A stretch of 6,998 bases of DNA from an uncultured Clostridia bacterium (lineage in GTDB: Bacteria; Bacillota; Clostridia; Oscillospirales; Ruminococcaceae), in assembly GCA_945867255.1 (NCBI GenBank), contig CAMBHV010000068.1, forward strand, positions 1-6,998, written 5' to 3'. A model generated the notes under the pieces. The model did no database searches, was not told the origin of the DNA, and worked only from the letters and a program-made list of their open reading frames with translations. How positions within the stretch are numbered: position 1 is the first letter of the stretch; each line of letters opens with the position of its first letter. Position numbers and translations under genes: made by a program. Positions 6,285 to 6,998 of this stretch are shown one piece after another.

Positions 6285-6643
6285 TTTATGATGCTGCTTT
6301 CGTGGACATCACAGCTGCCGGATGCTTTGTGACAACATCTGATGTGTGCGCTGCAGTGATTCGGGTGGCACACCAGACAGGACTTCGTGTACCTCAGGAT
6401 GTGATGGTGACGGGGTTTGACAATATTGGGATTGCCTCGGTTACCACGCCGGGCATTGCCACAGTGGATCAGTAGCGTATCCGCTTGGGGCTGATGGCAT
6501 GTGAATTGTTCGTGGAGAAGATCACAGCTCCTTCGCTTCCGTCCAAAGGTATCCTGCTGGAAACAGAACGGATCGTATGGGAATTTCCATTTGGCATACG
6601 CGCCGGTATAGCTTTGTCGGATACAGAAATACGGGTATTATAA
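6285..6643 (+). pseudogene. LacI-family transcriptional regulator remnant (C-terminal third)
   Basis: The + strand carries the end of a LacI/GalR regulator's ligand-binding domain (Peripla_BP_3 type). Recognisable blocks are TSDVCAA, VIRVAHQTGLRVPQDV, the hallmark VTGFDNIG (about 6404-6427), then VTTPGIATVDQ, RIRLGLMACELFVEKI and GILLETERIVWEF. The DNA-binding helix-turn-helix and about two thirds of a normal 330-340-aa protein are absent. An in-frame TAG (6473-6475) interrupts VDQ-RIRLG, after which the same frame continues to TAA 6641-6643. Upstream, SWTSQLPDA reads in another frame (codons from 6300 to 6326) and would join FVTTSDV if one base had been lost near 6324-6330. DVCAA-VIR also looks one residue short. 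No functional product is expected. Its partner on the other side of the scar is a sugar-related SIS remnant, which fits a former carbohydrate locus. Confidence 0.8.
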
Positions 6644-6709
6644 GATAAGGTTATGCCACAGCGCGTGAGGAATTTTAAGGTATAAAAGGTAAGGAGTATA
6701 CCCGACTAT
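6644..6709. other. Short intergenic stretch without recognisable genes
   Basis: This is AT-leaning sequence between the LacI remnant and the terminator of the leftward GntR gene. AAGGAG (6691-6696) resembles a ribosome binding site, but no coding region follows it. I see nothing else supportable. Confidence 0.4.
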
Positions 6710-6750
6710 AAAAAGCGGCACAGCATGAAGATACATGCCGTACCGCTTTT
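6710..6750 (-). terminator. Intrinsic terminator of the GntR-family gene
   Basis: A 17-bp hairpin has arms 6711-6727 and 6734-6750 and a 6-nt loop. On the - strand transcript all 17 positions pair, two of them as G-U wobbles. On the + strand the same two positions become C/A and A/C mismatches. A run of five T's follows the stem on the - strand. Strand asymmetry and position, 22 nt past the leftward gene's stop, assign it to the - strand gene. Confidence 0.87.
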
Positions 6751-6772
6751 CCAAAATTTTTATTTATCCTGT

Positions 6773-6998
6773 TTAAATGTTGAATACAAAGCGGCTGCCC
6801 ACAATGTACTGACGGCCAATCACCAATGGGTTGCCCTTCGTATCTAGAAAATAGGCACTCATGTAGAACATGGGATCACCGGTAATAATATCCAGATAGG
6901 ATGCCTGTTCTGCAGAAGCCCGGACAATCTCCAGCGTGCAGGAACTGGTGGAATCGGGTCGGCGCCCATATGCACGTTCCAGATAATCAAACAGAGAG
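6773..6998 (-). CDS. GntR-family regulator, UTRA ligand-binding domain (5'-partial)
   Basis: On the - strand an open frame of 74 codons runs from the window edge (first full codon ends at 6997) to TAA at 6773-6775. It reads SLFDYLERAYGRRPDSTSS, then LEIVRASAEQASYLDI, GDPMFYMSAYFLD, GNPLVIGRQY and VGSRFVFNI. This matches the C-terminal part of UTRA domains in HutC-subfamily GntR regulators. Marks are a short conserved Leu/Ile-rich strand, a G-x-P-x-F/L-Y-M core, a D-x-x-G-x-P turn before the final strands, and an R-F/Y-x-F-x-I ending. UTRA domains bind small effectors, often sugars or amino acids, and control release of the N-terminal winged helix from DNA. The DNA-binding part lies outside the window, so target and ligand cannot be inferred. 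The gene is complete at this end and has its own terminator. Confidence 0.82.
   Translation of the reverse strand, partial: SLFDYLERAYGRRPDSTSSCTLEIVRASAEQASYLDIITGDPMFYMSAYFLDTKGNPLVIGRQYIVGSRFVFNI

Noticed and set aside
6181..6300. Possible site-specific attachment site or insertion-sequence boundary at the pseudogene scar
   Set aside because: I found no terminal inverted repeats, target duplication or tRNA-like sequence there, so a simple deletion is sufficient.

Overview
The window looks like a chromosomal segment of a Gram-positive (Firmicutes, probably Clostridia) bacterium. The evidence is strong AGGAGG-type ribosome binding sites, tightly packed genes, an estimated GC content near 50%, and Opp proteins of the Gram-positive type (an OppD whose C-terminal cysteine motif is replaced by D/N/D, and an Ami/Opp-type OppF tail). 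The standard code applies: UGA ends several clearly real genes here. The genus is not determinable from what I can see.

Layout. (1) Positions 1-4973 hold the 3' part of an oligopeptide ABC-transporter operon on the + strand: oppB (5' end outside the window), oppC, oppD and oppF, followed without a gap by an M20-family zinc dipeptidase/peptidase. Junctions are 4 bp, 13 bp, 1 bp and a 4-bp ATGA overlap, so this is one transcript. It ends at a strong intrinsic terminator at 5011-5046. The proposed logic is peptide import through OppBC, driven by OppD/OppF ATPases, with cytoplasmic cleavage by the M20 enzyme. The substrate-binding protein gene is not in the window. (2) Positions 5083-5694 hold a compact cytoplasmic SGNH/GDSL hydrolase, followed by a hairpin at 5696-5740 that can terminate in both directions. 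(3) Positions 5738-6643 are a decaying accessory stretch. A SIS-domain (phosphosugar isomerase/binding) gene on the - strand has lost its 5' end and carries an in-frame TGA. A LacI-family regulator on the + strand is reduced to its C-terminal third, with a likely 1-nt frameshift and an in-frame TAG. The two remnants abut head to head at about 6275-6295, as expected if one deletion removed both 5' ends and the shared promoter region. (4) From 6773 to the end lies the 3' part of a - strand GntR-family regulator (UTRA ligand-binding domain), followed by its own terminator hairpin (6710-6750).

I see no CRISPR array, RNA gene, insertion sequence or evidently new system. The most unusual part is the paired pseudogene scar at 5738-6643.
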